Of a stretch of DNA of 53,552 nucleotides, positions 31,353 to 41,572 are shown piece after piece. Position 1 is the first letter of the stretch. Each line of letters starts with the position of its first letter. The DNA is from Exiguobacterium sp. TNDT2 (GTDB lineage: Bacteria > Bacillota > Bacilli > Exiguobacteriales > Exiguobacteriaceae). The position numbers were made by a program, and so were the translations under genes. The notes below the pieces were generated by a model. That model was not told the DNA's origin and searched no databases. It saw nothing but the letters and a program-made list of their open reading frames with translations. The stretch spans positions 1 through 53,552 of the forward strand of contig NZ_QLVE01000018.1 of NCBI RefSeq assembly GCF_003331145.1, in the 5' to 3' direction.

Positions 31353-31862
31353 ATGGAAAAGCAAGTCGAAACGTTATGTCGCTTAAATGGGGTTGCGTGT
31401 CGGTTCGGTGGGTCGACGTTATTGAAGCATCATGGAATCGTTGAGACGACGAATGACTTGGATGTATTCGTCGAACCGGATCAATTCGAGCGATTGGATC
31501 AAGTGTTGAGCCGTGCCGGGAAGAAAGTCGAGTCGGCGCCACATCCCGATTACGTTACGACCTACTTTGGGGAATATGAATTCGAAGGCGGAGACATTGA
31601 CGTGATGGCCAGTTTCCGGATGAAGTGCACCGACGGGATTTATACGCATCCATATATTGAACCGACCGGCAGTTGGATGCATCTCGAGGAATGGATCGTA
31701 TTATACACGGTGATGAACCGAAAGGATAAACTTGATCGACTGACGCATCACTTCGAGACAAACGCGCTTGATGAGACAATCGTCCAAACGTGTTTGAAAC
31801 GAGCCCCCGCCTCAATTATCGAATCTGTTACGGAACGCTTCGGAGGCCATATGAAACGCTAG
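31353..31862 (+). CDS. Putative nucleotidyltransferase-fold protein (accessory)
   Basis: I do not recognise a named gene. The 169-residue product has the layout of a minimal Pol-beta-type nucleotidyltransferase: CRFGGSTLLKHHG (Gly-Gly-Ser motif, about 14-26), then TNDLDVFVEP with the Asp-x-Asp pair near residue 33, and GDIDVMASF with the third Asp near residue 75. The C-terminal half is helical. Such domains occur in antitoxin/toxin-like AbiEii and DUF-type families, but no partner gene is adjacent. GGGAGGG lies before ATG 31353. It stands alone between the tuf terminator and the rpsJ promoters, where Bacillus has no gene, and seems inserted. A weak extended -10 (TGGTAAGAT, 31313-31321) could serve it. 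Confidence 0.7.
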   Translation: MEKQVETLCRLNGVACRFGGSTLLKHHGIVETTNDLDVFVEPDQFERLDQVLSRAGKKVESAPHPDYVTTYFGEYEFEGGDIDVMASFRMKCTDGIYTHPYIEPTGSWMHLEEWIVLYTVMNRKDKLDRLTHHFETNALDETIVQTCLKRAPASIIESVTERFGGHMKR

Positions 31863-31919
31863 GTCGAGTTGGCCAGGCAGTTCCTCAAACAAATAGTTCA
31901 ACAAAAGAAGGAAAATAGC
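31863..31919 (+). other. Gap after the nucleotidyltransferase gene
   Basis: This start of the 379-base gap before rpsJ shows no open frame, terminator or repeat that I can support. The rest of the gap holds two promoters and a structured leader, listed separately. Confidence 0.5.
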
Positions 31920-31948
31920 TTGCAAAAGGGGTCAAATCTTGTTACATT
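31920..31948 (+). promoter_or_regulatory. Upstream promoter of the S10 operon
   Basis: TTGCAA (31920-31925), a 17-base spacer and TACATT (31943-31948) with extended TG at 31940. It would give a leader about 290 bases long. Confidence 0.6.
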
Positions 31949-32001
31949 AGTGAACGTTGAATAACGCACCAGACATCCGGCACAATTCAAAAAATCAATT
32001 C

Positions 32002-32030
32002 TTGCATTTCATATGTGGATTCGATATAAT
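32002..32030 (+). promoter_or_regulatory. Main promoter of the S10-spc-alpha supercluster
   Basis: TTGCAT (32002-32007), a 17-base spacer and a perfect TATAAT (32025-32030). The start predicted near 32037 coincides with the first base of the outer stem of the leader. Confidence 0.8.
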
Positions 32031-32036
32031 GATTAA

Positions 32037-32550
<514 letters not shown>

Positions 32551-32611
32551 TTCTTCATATAGTAGATACTAGCCAGAAGAGACAATAATTATTAAACAGG
32601 AGGTGTATCTC

Positions 32612-33238
32612 ATGGCTAAAGGAATCTTAGGAACAAAACTTGGTATGACTCAAATCTTCAACGAAGCAGGCGAAGTCGTACCGGTAACAGTAGTTGCTGT
32701 CGAAGGAAACGTCGTACTTCAACTTAAAACAGTTGAAACAGACGGTTACGAAGCAGTTCAACTTGGTTTCGGAGACATCAAGGAATCACGTCAAAACAAA
32801 CCGGCAAAAGGTCACGCTGCGAAAGCAAGTGCGACACCTAAGCGCTTCATCAAAGAGATTCGTACTTCAGTAGAAGGATACGAAATCGGTCAAGAGATCA
32901 AGGCGGACATTTTCGCTGCAGGTGAATTAGTAGACGTAACAGGTACTTCGAAAGGTAAAGGATTCCAAGGTGCGATCAAGCGTCACGGACAATCACGTGG
33001 ACCAATGGCTCACGGTTCGCGCTACCACCGTCGTCCTGGTTCGATGGGTCCTGTAGCTCCTAACCGCGTATTTAAAGGGAAGCTTCTTCCTGGTCAAATG
33101 GGTGGCGAGCGTAAAACGATTCAAAACCTTGAAGTTGTCAAAGTTGACGTGGAACGCGGTCTTGTACTCGTTAAAGGCGCAATCCCAGGCGCTCGCAAGT
33201 CGAACGTCATCATCAAAACAGCGGTAAAGGGTAACTAA
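32612..33238 (+). CDS. rplC: Ribosomal protein L3
   Basis: L3 starts 50S assembly and sends a loop to the peptidyl-transferase centre. The 208 residues begin [16 protein letters not shown] and hold the conserved loop [16 protein letters not shown] and [21 protein letters not shown] lies before ATG 32612; ATG-less extension to 32603 has no support. Confidence 0.97.
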   Translation: MAKGILGTKLGMTQIFNEAGEVVPVTVVAVEGNVVLQLKTVETDGYEAVQLGFGDIKESRQNKPAKGHAAKASATPKRFIKEIRTSVEGYEIGQEIKADIFAAGELVDVTGTSKGKGFQGAIKRHGQSRGPMAHGSRYHRRPGSMGPVAPNRVFKGKLLPGQMGGERKTIQNLEVVKVDVERGLVLVKGAIPGARKSNVIIKTAVKGN

Positions 33239-33266
33239 TTAACTGCACGGAAAGGAGGAATTACGA

Positions 33267-33890
33267 ATGCCTAAAGTAGCTTTGCTTAACCAAACAGGTT
33301 CACAAGTTGGCGAAATCGAATTGGCAGAAGCCATCTTCGGGATCGAGCCAAATGACTCAGTACTTTATGACGCGATCGTCATGCAACAAGCATCACGCCG
33401 TCAAGGTACTCACGATACGAAAGGTCGCTCGGAAGTACGCGGTGGCGGCCGTAAACCATGGAAACAAAAGGGAACTGGTCGTGCGCGCCAAGGTTCGATC
33501 CGCTCACCACAATGGGTTGGTGGTGGTACAGTCTTCGGTCCAACACCACGTTCATACTCTTACAAGCTTCCTAAAAAAGTTCGTCGTTTAGCACTTCTCT
33601 CGGCGCTCTCGTCGAAAGTGAAAAATAACGAGATGATCGTCCTCGAAGGCCTTGCTTTCGATGCACCAAAAACAAAAGACATGGCAGCTGTATTGAACAG
33701 CTTGTCAGTAGAACGTAAGGCTCTTGTAGTCACAGCGGACTACAATGAGACTATCGCTCTCGCAGCTCGTAACATCCCAGGAGTGACTGTGATCGAGGCA
33801 GCAGGCGTTAACGTTCTTGACCTCGTTGCTAACGACAAAGTCATCTTCACTAAAGATGCGGTTGCGAAGGTAGAGGAGGTGCTTGCATAA
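33267..33890 (+). CDS. rplD: Ribosomal protein L4
   Basis: L4 lines the exit tunnel. The 207 residues have the globular fold plus the extended loop [19 protein letters not shown], whose tip reaches the macrolide site. In E. coli L4 represses the S10 operon; no such L4 site is recognised here. AAAGGAGG precedes the ATG. The TAA stop overlaps the ATG of rplW by one base. Confidence 0.97.
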   Translation: MPKVALLNQTGSQVGEIELAEAIFGIEPNDSVLYDAIVMQQASRRQGTHDTKGRSEVRGGGRKPWKQKGTGRARQGSIRSPQWVGGGTVFGPTPRSYSYKLPKKVRRLALLSALSSKVKNNEMIVLEGLAFDAPKTKDMAAVLNSLSVERKALVVTADYNETIALAARNIPGVTVIEAAGVNVLDLVANDKVIFTKDAVAKVEEVLA

Positions 33891-34171
33891 TGGCTCAAGC
33901 ATACGATATCATCAAACGTCCTATCATCACTGAGCGTTCTGTTAGCCTCATGGAAGCTAACAAATACGTTTTCGAGATCGACGTTAAAGCGACTAAATCG
34001 CAAGTGAAGTACGCTATCGAAACAATCTTCAATGTGAAAGTTGCTTCGGTAAACACAATGAACATGAAACCGAAAGCGAAACGTGTCGGTCGTCACTCTG
34101 GTTACACAGCTCGTCGTAAAAAAGCGATCGTAACCCTTGCTGAAGGCAACACAATCGACTTCCTCGGTTAA
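33890..34171 (+). CDS. rplW: Ribosomal protein L23
   Basis: L23 sits at the tunnel exit and docks trigger factor and SRP. The 93 residues include [15 protein letters not shown] and [19 protein letters not shown]. The start overlaps the rplD stop by one base (TAATG), with AGAGGAGG inside rplD, so the two are translationally coupled. Confidence 0.96.
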   Translation: MAQAYDIIKRPIITERSVSLMEANKYVFEIDVKATKSQVKYAIETIFNVKVASVNTMNMKPKAKRVGRHSGYTARRKKAIVTLAEGNTIDFLG

Positions 34172-34205
34172 TTTACTACCTTAGAAGAAAAGGAGGGAAT
34201 CCTCG

Positions 34206-35036
34206 ATGGCAATTAAAAAGTTTAAGCCGACCACTAACGGTCGCCGTAACATGACATCTCTCGACTTTGCAGAGATCACAACGAATCGTCCTGAAAAATC
34301 GTTAACTGAAAAGCTTTCGAAAAAAGGCGGTCGTAACAACCAAGGTCGTTTGACTGTACGTCACCAAGGTGGCGGGCACAAACGCAAATACCGTATCATC
34401 GATTTCAAACGTAACAAAGATGGCATCGTCGGACGCGTTGCTACGATCGAATACGATCCAAACCGTTCAGCAAACATCGCCCTTATCAACTATGCAGATG
34501 GTGAGAAACGTTACATCCTCGCTCCTAAGGGCATCAAAGTAGGCATGGAAATCATGTCTGGTCCTGAGGCGGATATCAAAGTGGGGAACGCTCTTCCACT
34601 CGTGAACATCCCTGTCGGTACTACTATCCACAACATCGAGCTTAAGCCTGGTAAGGGCGGTCAGCTTGTTCGTGCGGCTGGTGCATCGGCACAAATCCAA
34701 GGACGTGACGGCAAGTACGTCATCGTTCGTCTTCAATCAGGTGAATCACGCTTGTTCCTCGGCACTTGCCGCGCGACAGTCGGTTCAGTTGGTAACGAAG
34801 AACACGAACTCGTAAACATCGGTAAAGCAGGACGTTCACGTTGGTTAGGCAAACGCCCAACAGTACGTGGTTCTGTCATGAACCCGGTTGATCACCCACA
34901 CGGTGGTGGTGAAGGTCGTGCGCCAATCGGTCGTTCGGGCCCACTTACTCCTTGGGGTAAACCAGCTCTTGGTCTCAAAACACGTAAGAAAAACAAATCG
35001 AGCGACATGTACATCCTTCGTCGCCGTAAGAAATAA
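34206..35036 (+). CDS. rplB: Ribosomal protein L2
   Basis: L2 is needed for subunit joining and peptidyl transfer. The 276 residues show [18 protein letters not shown], the SH3-like core with [11 protein letters not shown], and the conserved C-terminal [17 protein letters not shown] containing the functional histidine. AAAGGAGGG precedes the ATG. Confidence 0.97.
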   Translation: MAIKKFKPTTNGRRNMTSLDFAEITTNRPEKSLTEKLSKKGGRNNQGRLTVRHQGGGHKRKYRIIDFKRNKDGIVGRVATIEYDPNRSANIALINYADGEKRYILAPKGIKVGMEIMSGPEADIKVGNALPLVNIPVGTTIHNIELKPGKGGQLVRAAGASAQIQGRDGKYVIVRLQSGESRLFLGTCRATVGSVGNEEHELVNIGKAGRSRWLGKRPTVRGSVMNPVDHPHGGGEGRAPIGRSGPLTPWGKPALGLKTRKKNKSSDMYILRRRKK

Positions 35037-35043
35037 TTACTAC

Positions 35044-35083
35044 ATGATTCTCGGGCGGTTCGAAAGGGCCGTTCCCGAATCAT
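35044..35083 (+). repeat. Hairpin between rplB and rpsS
   Basis: ATGATTC (35044-35050) pairs with GAATCAT (35077-35083), then GGG (35053-35055) with CCC (35074-35076) and CGG (35056-35058) with CCG (35069-35071), around a 10-base loop. No T-run follows; the rpsS ribosome site GGGAGG lies 12 bases downstream. Role unknown. Confidence 0.6.
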
Positions 35084-35102
35084 TCCAAAGGGAGGTTCTA
35101 TC

Positions 35103-35378
35103 ATGGGTCGCAGCTTGAAAAAAGGTCCATTCGCAGATCACCATTTGCTCGCTAAAGTTGACAAACTCAACGAATCTGGTGAGAAGCAAGTCATCAAAAC
35201 TTGGTCACGTCGCTCGACAATCTTCCCAGAATTCATGGGTCACACGTTCGGTGTACACGATGGTCGCAAACACGTACCAGTATTCGTGACAGAAGACATG
35301 GTCGGTCACAAACTTGGTGAATTCGCTCCAACACGCACGTACAAAGGTCACGGATCAGACAAGAAAACGAAACGGTAA
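35103..35378 (+). CDS. rpsS: Ribosomal protein S19
   Basis: S19 of the 30S head forms a complex with S13. The 91 residues begin [16 protein letters not shown] and include [23 protein letters not shown] split as usual around the rRNA-binding strand, ending [16 protein letters not shown] precedes the ATG, just after an intercistronic hairpin. Confidence 0.96.
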   Translation: MGRSLKKGPFADHHLLAKVDKLNESGEKQVIKTWSRRSTIFPEFMGHTFGVHDGRKHVPVFVTEDMVGHKLGEFAPTRTYKGHGSDKKTKR

Positions 35379-35398
35379 TTTGAGGGGAGGTCAAATCC

Positions 35399-35731
35399 AT
35401 GCAAGCTAAAGCATCAGCTAATATGGTCCGTCTTGCTCCTCGCAAAGCACGTCTCGTTGTAGACTTAATTCGCGGGAAACAAGTCGGCGAAGCGCTCTCT
35501 GTCCTTGCTCACACGAACAAGGCAGCGTCGCCAATCGTTGAAAAAGTATTGAAGTCAGCGATTGCAAACGCAGAGCACAACTACGATATGAATATTGAGA
35601 ACCTTGTGGTGTCGGAAATCTACGTCAACGAAGGTCCAACACTCAAACGCTTCCGCCCACGTGCGATGGGTCGCGCAAGCCGTATTAACAAACGCACAAG
35701 CCACATCCACATCGTGGTAACTGAGAAATAA
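35399..35731 (+). CDS. rplV: Ribosomal protein L22
   Basis: L22 has a globular part on the outer 50S and a beta-hairpin lining the exit tunnel. The 110 residues include [18 protein letters not shown] and the hairpin segment [19 protein letters not shown] with the macrolide-related tip. GGGGAGG precedes the ATG. Confidence 0.96.
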   Translation: MQAKASANMVRLAPRKARLVVDLIRGKQVGEALSVLAHTNKAASPIVEKVLKSAIANAEHNYDMNIENLVVSEIYVNEGPTLKRFRPRAMGRASRINKRTSHIHIVVTEK

Positions 35732-35744
35732 GGAGGGATATGTA

Positions 35745-36404
35745 GTGGGTCAAAAGGTAAATCCGCACGGTCTTCGCGTTGGTATTATCAAAGACTGGGA
35801 TTCGCGTTGGTACGCTGAGAAAGACTACGCAGATCTCCTTCATGAAGACTACGTTATTCGTGAATACATCGAAAACAAAATGAAGGATGCTAGTATTTCT
35901 AAAGTAGAAATCGAACGCGCTGCAAACCGCGTGAACATTTCGCTTCACACTGCGAAACCAGGTATGGTTATCGGTAAAGGTGGTTCGGAAATCGAGTCAC
36001 TCCGCAAAAACATCATCAAGCTTGCTGAAGGCAAACGTGTTCACATCAACGTTGTTGAAGTGAAAAATGCTGATGCTGTAGCGAAACTTGTTGCTGAAAA
36101 CATCGCTCGTCAATTGGAAGGCCGTGTGTCATTCCGTCGTGCAATGAAACAATCAATCCAACGTTCGATGCGCACTGGCATCAAAGGGATCAAAACAGAA
36201 GTTTCTGGTCGTCTTGGTGGCGCTGATATCGCTCGTTCAGAGAAGTACTCGGAAGGAACAGTTCCACTTCACACACTCCGTGCCGATATCGATTACGGAA
36301 CAGCTGAAGCTGACACAACTTATGGTAAAATCGGAATCAAAGTCTGGTTGTACCATGGTGAAGTTCTTCCAACAAAAAACAACACAGCTAAAAACGCTGA
36401 ATAA
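35745..36404 (+). CDS. rpsC: Ribosomal protein S3
   Basis: S3 lies at the mRNA entry pore with S4 and S5. The 219 residues have [20 protein letters not shown] at the start, a KH domain with [15 protein letters not shown], and C-terminal domain (GVKVWIYRGE-like [13 protein letters not shown]). AAGGAGGG precedes GTG 35745, the only sensible start. Confidence 0.97.
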   Translation: MGQKVNPHGLRVGIIKDWDSRWYAEKDYADLLHEDYVIREYIENKMKDASISKVEIERAANRVNISLHTAKPGMVIGKGGSEIESLRKNIIKLAEGKRVHINVVEVKNADAVAKLVAENIARQLEGRVSFRRAMKQSIQRSMRTGIKGIKTEVSGRLGGADIARSEKYSEGTVPLHTLRADIDYGTAEADTTYGKIGIKVWLYHGEVLPTKNNTAKNAE

Positions 36405-36436
36405 TAAACACTCTTTCAGGAAGGAGGCAACACACT

Positions 36437-36874
36437 ATGTTGTTACCTAAACGCGTGAAATATCGTCGTGTACACCGTGGTAAAATGCGCGGGAATGCAA
36501 AACGCGGCACAACAGTACATTTCGGTGAATTCGGTCTCCAATCGCTCGAAGCGAGCTGGATCACAAACCGTCAAATCGAATCAGCACGTATCGCAATGAC
36601 ACGTTATATGAAACGTGGCGGTAAAGTGTGGATCAAGATCTTCCCACACAAACCATACACGAAAAAGCCTCTCGAAGTCCGAATGGGTTCGGGTAAAGGT
36701 GCTCCAGAAGGCTGGGTAGCTGTAGTTAAGCCTGGCAAAGTTATGTTTGAAATCGCGGGTGTATCTGAGGAAGTCGCACGTGAGGCACTTCGTCTTGCAG
36801 CGCACAAACTTCCAGTTAAATGTAAGTTCGTGAAACGTGAAGAAAATGGTGGTGATACGAATGAAAGCAACTGA
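36437..36874 (+). CDS. rplP: Ribosomal protein L16
   Basis: L16 contacts A-site tRNA. The 145 residues begin [19 protein letters not shown] and contain [20 protein letters not shown] and [26 protein letters not shown] precedes the ATG. The 3' end overlaps rpmC by 14 bases in another frame. Confidence 0.97.
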   Translation: MLLPKRVKYRRVHRGKMRGNAKRGTTVHFGEFGLQSLEASWITNRQIESARIAMTRYMKRGGKVWIKIFPHKPYTKKPLEVRMGSGKGAPEGWVAVVKPGKVMFEIAGVSEEVAREALRLAAHKLPVKCKFVKREENGGDTNESN

Positions 36875-37064
36875 TCTCCGTCAATCAACAACTGAAGAGC
36901 TCAACGGTAAAGTAGGCGAGTGGAAAGAAGAACTCTTTAACCTTCGTTTCCAATTAGCTACAGGTCAGCTTGAGAATCCTGCTCGTATCCGTGAAGTACG
37001 CAAGTCGATTGCGCGTGCTAAAACGATTCTTCGTGAACGCGAACTCGGCATCAACAACGGCTAA
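36861..37064 (+). CDS. rpmC: Ribosomal protein L29
   Basis: L29 is a two-helix protein beside the tunnel exit. The 67 residues include the family core [20 protein letters not shown] and [17 protein letters not shown] 36861 follows GGTGGTGAT inside the end of rplP, a 14-base overlap indicating coupling. An upstream ATG at 36837 in frame would add eight residues without similarity. Confidence 0.94.
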   Translation: MKATDLRQSTTEELNGKVGEWKEELFNLRFQLATGQLENPARIREVRKSIARAKTILRERELGINNG

Positions 37065-37097
37065 TCTAATCGGATTCTTTAAGAGGAGGTAACACTC

Positions 37098-37358
37098 ATG
37101 GAACGCAATAAGCGTAAAGTACTCACTGGACGCGTCGTGTCTGACAAAATGGACAAAACGATCGTCGTTGCAGTTGAAACAAAAGTACGTCATAAGCTTT
37201 ATGGCAAACGTGTAAACTACACGAAGAAATTTAAAGCGCACGATGAGAACAATGTCGCTAAAATCGGCGATGTAGTACGCATCGCGGAAACACGTCCGCT
37301 TTCTAAAGACAAACGTTTCCGTCTCGTAACAGTAGTAGAAGAATCAGTAATCATCTAA
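37098..37358 (+). CDS. rpsQ: Ribosomal protein S17
   Basis: S17 is an OB-fold primary binder of 16S rRNA. The 86 residues include [21 protein letters not shown] and [20 protein letters not shown] split by the oligonucleotide-binding loop. AGAGGAGGT precedes the ATG. Confidence 0.96.
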   Translation: MERNKRKVLTGRVVSDKMDKTIVVAVETKVRHKLYGKRVNYTKKFKAHDENNVAKIGDVVRIAETRPLSKDKRFRLVTVVEESVII

Positions 37359-37401
37359 TAACAGTTCGGATCTATAAACATCCGGAGGGAGGTACACTCG
37401 C

Positions 37402-37770
37402 ATGATTCAACAAGAATCTCGCTTGAAAGTAGCAGACAACTCTGGCGCGCGTGAACTGTTGACAATTAAAGTCCTCGGTGGTTCAGGTCGTAAGACTGCC
37501 AACATCGGTGACATCATCGTCGCGACGGTAAAACAAGCAACACCAGGTGGCGTTGTTAAAAAAGGTGACGTTGTCAGAGCAGTTGTCGTTCGTACAAAAC
37601 GCGGCGCTCGTCGTAAAGATGGTTCGTACATCCGTTTCGATGAGAACGCAGCAGTCATCATCAAAGATGACAAGAGCCCACGCGGCACTCGGATCTTCGG
37701 GCCAGTTGCACGTGAACTTCGTGAAAAAGAATTCATGAAGATCGTTTCGTTGGCACCGGAAGTACTTTAA
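37402..37770 (+). CDS. rplN: Ribosomal protein L14
   Basis: L14 forms bridges to the 30S subunit and binds the silencing factor RsfS. The 122 residues begin [19 protein letters not shown] and contain the L14 signature [29 protein letters not shown] precedes the ATG. Confidence 0.97.
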   Translation: MIQQESRLKVADNSGARELLTIKVLGGSGRKTANIGDIIVATVKQATPGGVVKKGDVVRAVVVRTKRGARRKDGSYIRFDENAAVIIKDDKSPRGTRIFGPVARELREKEFMKIVSLAPEVL

Positions 37771-37807
37771 TTTCCAATTTCAATCCTATAAGGAGGTGCG
37801 CAAAACG

Positions 37808-38116
37808 ATGCATGTTAAAAAAGGCGATACAGTCCAGGTAATGTCTGGTAAAGATAAAGGCAAGCAAGGGGTTATCCTCAAAGCGATGCCAAGCAAGAAC
37901 CGCGTAGTCGTAGAAGGTATCAACGTGATTAAAAAACACTCGAAACCATCACAAGCGAATCCACAAGGCGGTATCCTTGAAATCGAAGCACCAATTCACG
38001 TCTCGAACGTCATGCCACTCGACCCTAAAACGGGCAAACCGACTCGCGTTGGTTTCAAAGTAGTCGATGGTAAAAAAGTTCGTGTCGCGAAATCGGGCGA
38101 AGTACTCGATAAATAA
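37808..38116 (+). CDS. rplX: Ribosomal protein L24
   Basis: L24 starts assembly of the 50S subunit. The 102 residues have an N-terminal KOW domain ([20 protein letters not shown]) and [22 protein letters not shown] 37808 (MHVKKG) is chosen with AAGGAGGTG (37790-37798) nine bases upstream; the frame continues back to 37796 through that site. Confidence 0.95.
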   Translation: MHVKKGDTVQVMSGKDKGKQGVILKAMPSKNRVVVEGINVIKKHSKPSQANPQGGILEIEAPIHVSNVMPLDPKTGKPTRVGFKVVDGKKVRVAKSGEVLDK

Positions 38117-38148
38117 GAAGAACGTGACGAAAGGAGGTCCATTCGACT

Positions 38149-38688
38149 ATGAACCGTTTGCAAGAGAAGTATAAAAGCGACATCGTGAAAGCGATGATGG
38201 ATAAATTCAACTATGACTCAGTTATGCAAGTCCCGCAGGTCGACAAGATCGTCATCAACATGGGTGTAGGTGACGCTGTTTCGAACTCGAAGGCGCTTGA
38301 CATGGCAGTGGAAGAATTATCAATTCTTTCTGGTCAAAAACCACTCGTAACGAAGGCTAAGAAATCAATCGCTGGTTTCAAACTTCGTGAAGGCATGCCA
38401 ATCGGTGCGAAGGTTACTCTTCGTGGCGAGCGTATGTACGATTTCCTCGACAAATTAGTAACTGTTTCACTTCCACGTGTACGTGACTTCCGCGGTGTAT
38501 CGAAGAAAGCATTCGACGGACGCGGTAACTACACGCTTGGTGTGAAAGAGCAACTTATTTTCCCTGAGATCGATTACGATAAAGTAACGAAAGTACGCGG
38601 TATGGACATCGTTGTTGTTACAACAGCGAAAACAGACGAAGAAGCTCGTGAATTGCTCACACTTCTCGGAATGCCATTCCAAAAATAA
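38149..38688 (+). CDS. rplE: Ribosomal protein L5
   Basis: L5 binds 5S rRNA in the central protuberance. The 179 residues begin [17 protein letters not shown] and contain [19 protein letters not shown] and [28 protein letters not shown] precedes the ATG. Confidence 0.97.
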   Translation: MNRLQEKYKSDIVKAMMDKFNYDSVMQVPQVDKIVINMGVGDAVSNSKALDMAVEELSILSGQKPLVTKAKKSIAGFKLREGMPIGAKVTLRGERMYDFLDKLVTVSLPRVRDFRGVSKKAFDGRGNYTLGVKEQLIFPEIDYDKVTKVRGMDIVVVTTAKTDEEARELLTLLGMPFQK

Positions 38689-38708
38689 TCTAAAGGGAGG
38701 TCGACAAC

Positions 38709-38978
38709 ATGGCTAAAAAGTCAATGGTGAATCGCGAAATCAAACGCGAGAAACTCGTTGCCCAGTACGCTGAGAAACGTGCACAATTGAAAGCTGAAGG
38801 CGACTACATCGGACTCAGCAAATTGCCACGTAACTCTTCACCTGTACGTCTTCATAACCGTTGCCGTATCACAGGTCGTCCGCATGGTTACATGGGTAAA
38901 TTCGGGATCAGCCGTATCAAGTTCCGTGATCTTGCATACAAAGGTCAAATCCCTGGTGTTAAAAAAGCAAGTTGGTAA
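38709..38978 (+). CDS. rpsN: Ribosomal protein S14, long zinc-independent form
   Basis: S14 is part of the 30S head. The product is the 89-residue form: [20 protein letters not shown], the insert [14 protein letters not shown], and [20 protein letters not shown] with the end [11 protein letters not shown]. Only one Cys is present and no C-x2-C pair, so it cannot bind zinc like the 61-residue S14 that Bacillus has at this same place in the spc operon. In Bacillus the long form is a zinc-starvation paralogue elsewhere. GGGAGG precedes the ATG. Confidence 0.95.
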   Translation: MAKKSMVNREIKREKLVAQYAEKRAQLKAEGDYIGLSKLPRNSSPVRLHNRCRITGRPHGYMGKFGISRIKFRDLAYKGQIPGVKKASW

Positions 38979-39009
38979 TCCACTAACAGTGTGAAAGGAG
39001 GTACATCGC

Positions 39010-39408
39010 ATGGTAATGACAGACCCAATTGCAGATATGCTTACACGTATCCGTAACGCTAACATGGTTCGCCATGAAAAATTAGAGCTTCCAGCTTCTA
39101 ATATCAAACGTGAGGTTGCAGAGATCCTCAAGCGTGAAGGTTTCATTCGCGATGTTGAATATATCGAGGACGCTAAGCAAGGTACACTTCGTCTGTTCCT
39201 TAAATACGGAGCAAGCAACGAACGTGTTATCACTGGTCTCAAACGCATTTCGAAACCAGGTCTTCGTGTATACGCAAAAGCTGATGAAGTACCAAAAGTA
39301 CTCGGAGGACTCGGTATCGCAGTTCTTTCGACATCAAAAGGTCTTATGACTGATAAAGAAGCTCGCCAACAACAAGTCGGCGGCGAAGTGCTCGCCTACA
39401 TCTGGTAA
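39010..39408 (+). CDS. rpsH: Ribosomal protein S8
   Basis: S8 binds the central domain of 16S rRNA and represses the spc operon in E. coli. The 132 residues include [16 protein letters not shown], the C-terminal [20 protein letters not shown] and end [18 protein letters not shown] precedes ATG 39010; a second ATG two codons later is possible. Confidence 0.96.
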   Translation: MVMTDPIADMLTRIRNANMVRHEKLELPASNIKREVAEILKREGFIRDVEYIEDAKQGTLRLFLKYGASNERVITGLKRISKPGLRVYAKADEVPKVLGGLGIAVLSTSKGLMTDKEARQQQVGGEVLAYIW

Positions 39409-39441
39409 GTCACTTTTCTAACAAGAACGGAGGTGTAATCA

Positions 39442-39981
39442 ATGTCACGTATTGGTAAAAAACCAGTTACGATTCCAGCTGGCGTTACTGTTACGGTTGC
39501 AGAAGACAACATGGTCACAGTAAAAGGTGCTAAAGGTGAACTTTCGCTTTCAGCTAACCCAGCCTTGGAAGTCAAAATTGAAGAAAACGAATTGACTGTC
39601 GTTCGTCCGGATGACTCGAAAGAGAACCGTACGATCCACGGTACGACACGTGCCCTTATCGCCAACATGGTAGAAGGTGTGTCGAACGGATTCCAGAAAA
39701 CACTTGAGATCTCAGGGGTTGGTTACCGTGCAGCTAAGCAAGGTAACAAACTCGTCCTCAGCCTCGGTTACTCGCACCCAATCGAGTACGTTGCTGAAGA
39801 AGGTATTGAGATCGAAGTTCCTTCAAACACGCAAATCATCGTTAAAGGGATTAACAAAGAGCGCGTGGGTCACGTTGCAGCTCAAATCCGCTCGTACCGT
39901 GCTCCAGAACCTTACAAAGGTAAAGGTGTTCGTTACTCTGATGAACGTATTCGCCGTAAAGAAGGTAAGACTGGTAAGTAA
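39442..39981 (+). CDS. rplF: Ribosomal protein L6
   Basis: L6 lies near the factor-binding site of the 50S. The 179 residues contain two repeated folds; the first begins [19 protein letters not shown], the second carries [20 protein letters not shown], the family signature. CGGAGGTG precedes the ATG. Confidence 0.97.
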   Translation: MSRIGKKPVTIPAGVTVTVAEDNMVTVKGAKGELSLSANPALEVKIEENELTVVRPDDSKENRTIHGTTRALIANMVEGVSNGFQKTLEISGVGYRAAKQGNKLVLSLGYSHPIEYVAEEGIEIEVPSNTQIIVKGINKERVGHVAAQIRSYRAPEPYKGKGVRYSDERIRRKEGKTGK

Positions 39982-40015
39982 TTCGTCACGAAATGAACGG
40001 AAAGGAGTGGCATAA

Positions 40016-40378
40016 ATGATCACAAAAGCAGACAAAAATGCAGTTCGTAAGAAACGTCATGCTCGTGTACGTCGTACGATCACAGGGACAGCAGCTCGTC
40101 CACGTTTGAACGTATTCCGCTCGAGCAAGCACATCTACGTTCAACTCATCGATGATGCAGCACAAACAACGCTTGTGTCAGCATCTTCGAAAGATAAAGC
40201 TCTCGATCTTACAAACGGCGGCAACGTTGAAGCAGCGAAAGCTGTTGGTAAACTTGCAGCTGAACGTGCACTCGAGAAAGGTATCGACACTGTTGTGTTC
40301 GACCGTGGTGGATACCTCTATCATGGCCGCGTCAAAGCTGTTGCTGAAGCAGCTCGTGAAGCAGGTCTTAAATTCTAA
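40016..40378 (+). CDS. rplR: Ribosomal protein L18
   Basis: L18 binds 5S rRNA together with L5. The 120 residues include the basic N-terminus [36 protein letters not shown], and [27 protein letters not shown] precedes the ATG. Confidence 0.97.
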   Translation: MITKADKNAVRKKRHARVRRTITGTAARPRLNVFRSSKHIYVQLIDDAAQTTLVSASSKDKALDLTNGGNVEAAKAVGKLAAERALEKGIDTVVFDRGGYLYHGRVKAVAEAAREAGLKF

Positions 40379-40398
40379 TAAAAAGGAGGGGACACTCG

Positions 40399-40899
40399 AT
40401 GCGCCAGTTAGACGTTAACATGGAACAACTTGAAGAACGCGTTGTTACCGTAAACCGCGTCGCGAAAGTCGTGAAAGGTGGCCGTCGCTTCCGTTTCGCC
40501 GCTCTCGTCGTCGTAGGTGACAAAAATGGTCACGTCGGTTTCGGTACAGGTAAGGCACAAGAGGTGCCAGAAGCGATCCGCAAGGCTATTGAAGCCGCTA
40601 AGAAAAACATGGTTCAAGTACCGATGGTCGGTACAACAATTCCACACGAAATCACAGGAGTATTCGGAGCAGGTCGTGTATTCATGAAACCAGCTTCTGA
40701 AGGTACTGGGGTTATCGCAGGTGGTCCAGTTCGTGCAGTGCTCGAACTCGCAGGTGTAGGTGACATCCTTTCGAAATCGCTTGGATCTAACACACCAATC
40801 AACATCGTCCGTGCGACGGTACAAGGCTTGACAGAGCTTAAAAAAGCAGAGGAAGTTGCTAAACTACGCGGTAAAAGCGTAGAAGAACTTCTTAAATAA
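40399..40899 (+). CDS. rpsE: Ribosomal protein S5
   Basis: S5 is at the mRNA entry channel and affects accuracy. The 166 residues have [20 protein letters not shown] with the spectinomycin-related loop in wild-type form, [17 protein letters not shown], and [30 protein letters not shown] precedes the ATG. Confidence 0.97.
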   Translation: MRQLDVNMEQLEERVVTVNRVAKVVKGGRRFRFAALVVVGDKNGHVGFGTGKAQEVPEAIRKAIEAAKKNMVQVPMVGTTIPHEITGVFGAGRVFMKPASEGTGVIAGGPVRAVLELAGVGDILSKSLGSNTPINIVRATVQGLTELKKAEEVAKLRGKSVEELLK

Positions 40900-40914
40900 G
40901 GGAGGGAATTAGAC

Positions 40915-41100
40915 ATGGCGAAACTCGCAATCACCCTCACACGCAGCACTATTGGTCGTCCGGAAGATCAGCGTGTAACAGTACGTACACTCGGTCTTCG
41001 TAAAATGCATCAGACTGTCGTTGTCCCTGACAACGTAGCGATGCGCGGTATGATCAAAAAAGTGTCGCACCTTGTGACTGTAAACGAAATTAACGAATAA
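40915..41100 (+). CDS. rpmD: Ribosomal protein L30
   Basis: L30 is a small 50S protein. The 61 residues, [20 protein letters not shown] then [19 protein letters not shown], match the bacterial short form. AGGGAGGG precedes the ATG, 15 bases after rpsE. Confidence 0.95.
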   Translation: MAKLAITLTRSTIGRPEDQRVTVRTLGLRKMHQTVVVPDNVAMRGMIKKVSHLVTVNEINE

Positions 41101-41131
41101 TATAGATCTTACTAAATAAGGAGGTGCCACT

Positions 41132-41572
41132 ATGAAACTCCATGAATTGAAGCCAACTCCAGGTTCGCGTCACGAACGCAACCGTGTCGGTCGCGGTATG
41201 GCGACTGGTAACGGTAAAACTTCTGGCCGTGGACATAAAGGTCAAAAAGCTCGTTCGGGCGGTGGCGTTCGTCCAGGATTTGAAGGTGGGCAAAACCCAC
41301 TTTACCGTCGTCTTCCAAAACGCGGTTTCAACAACCCTACTCGTAAAGAGTATACAGTTGTTTCCCTAGACACGCTTAACCGTTTCGAGGCAGGTACTGA
41401 AGTTACTCCAGAACTCTTAATCGAGACTGGTGTTGTCAGCTCTGCTAAAGACGGAATCAAAGTACTTGCTAACGGCAAGCTTGAAACAAAATTGACTGTA
41501 AAAGCCAACAAATTCTCGGGTGCAGCGAAAGAAGCGATCGAAGCAGCTGGCGGTTCAGTTGAGGTGATCTGA
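41132..41572 (+). CDS. rplO: Ribosomal protein L15
   Basis: L15 joins late in 50S assembly. The 146 residues begin [20 protein letters not shown], then the Gly/Arg-rich [20 protein letters not shown], and end [13 protein letters not shown]-like [22 protein letters not shown] precedes the ATG. The stop overlaps the secY ATG (TGATG). Confidence 0.96.
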   Translation: MKLHELKPTPGSRHERNRVGRGMATGNGKTSGRGHKGQKARSGGGVRPGFEGGQNPLYRRLPKRGFNNPTRKEYTVVSLDTLNRFEAGTEVTPELLIETGVVSSAKDGIKVLANGKLETKLTVKANKFSGAAKEAIEAAGGSVEVI

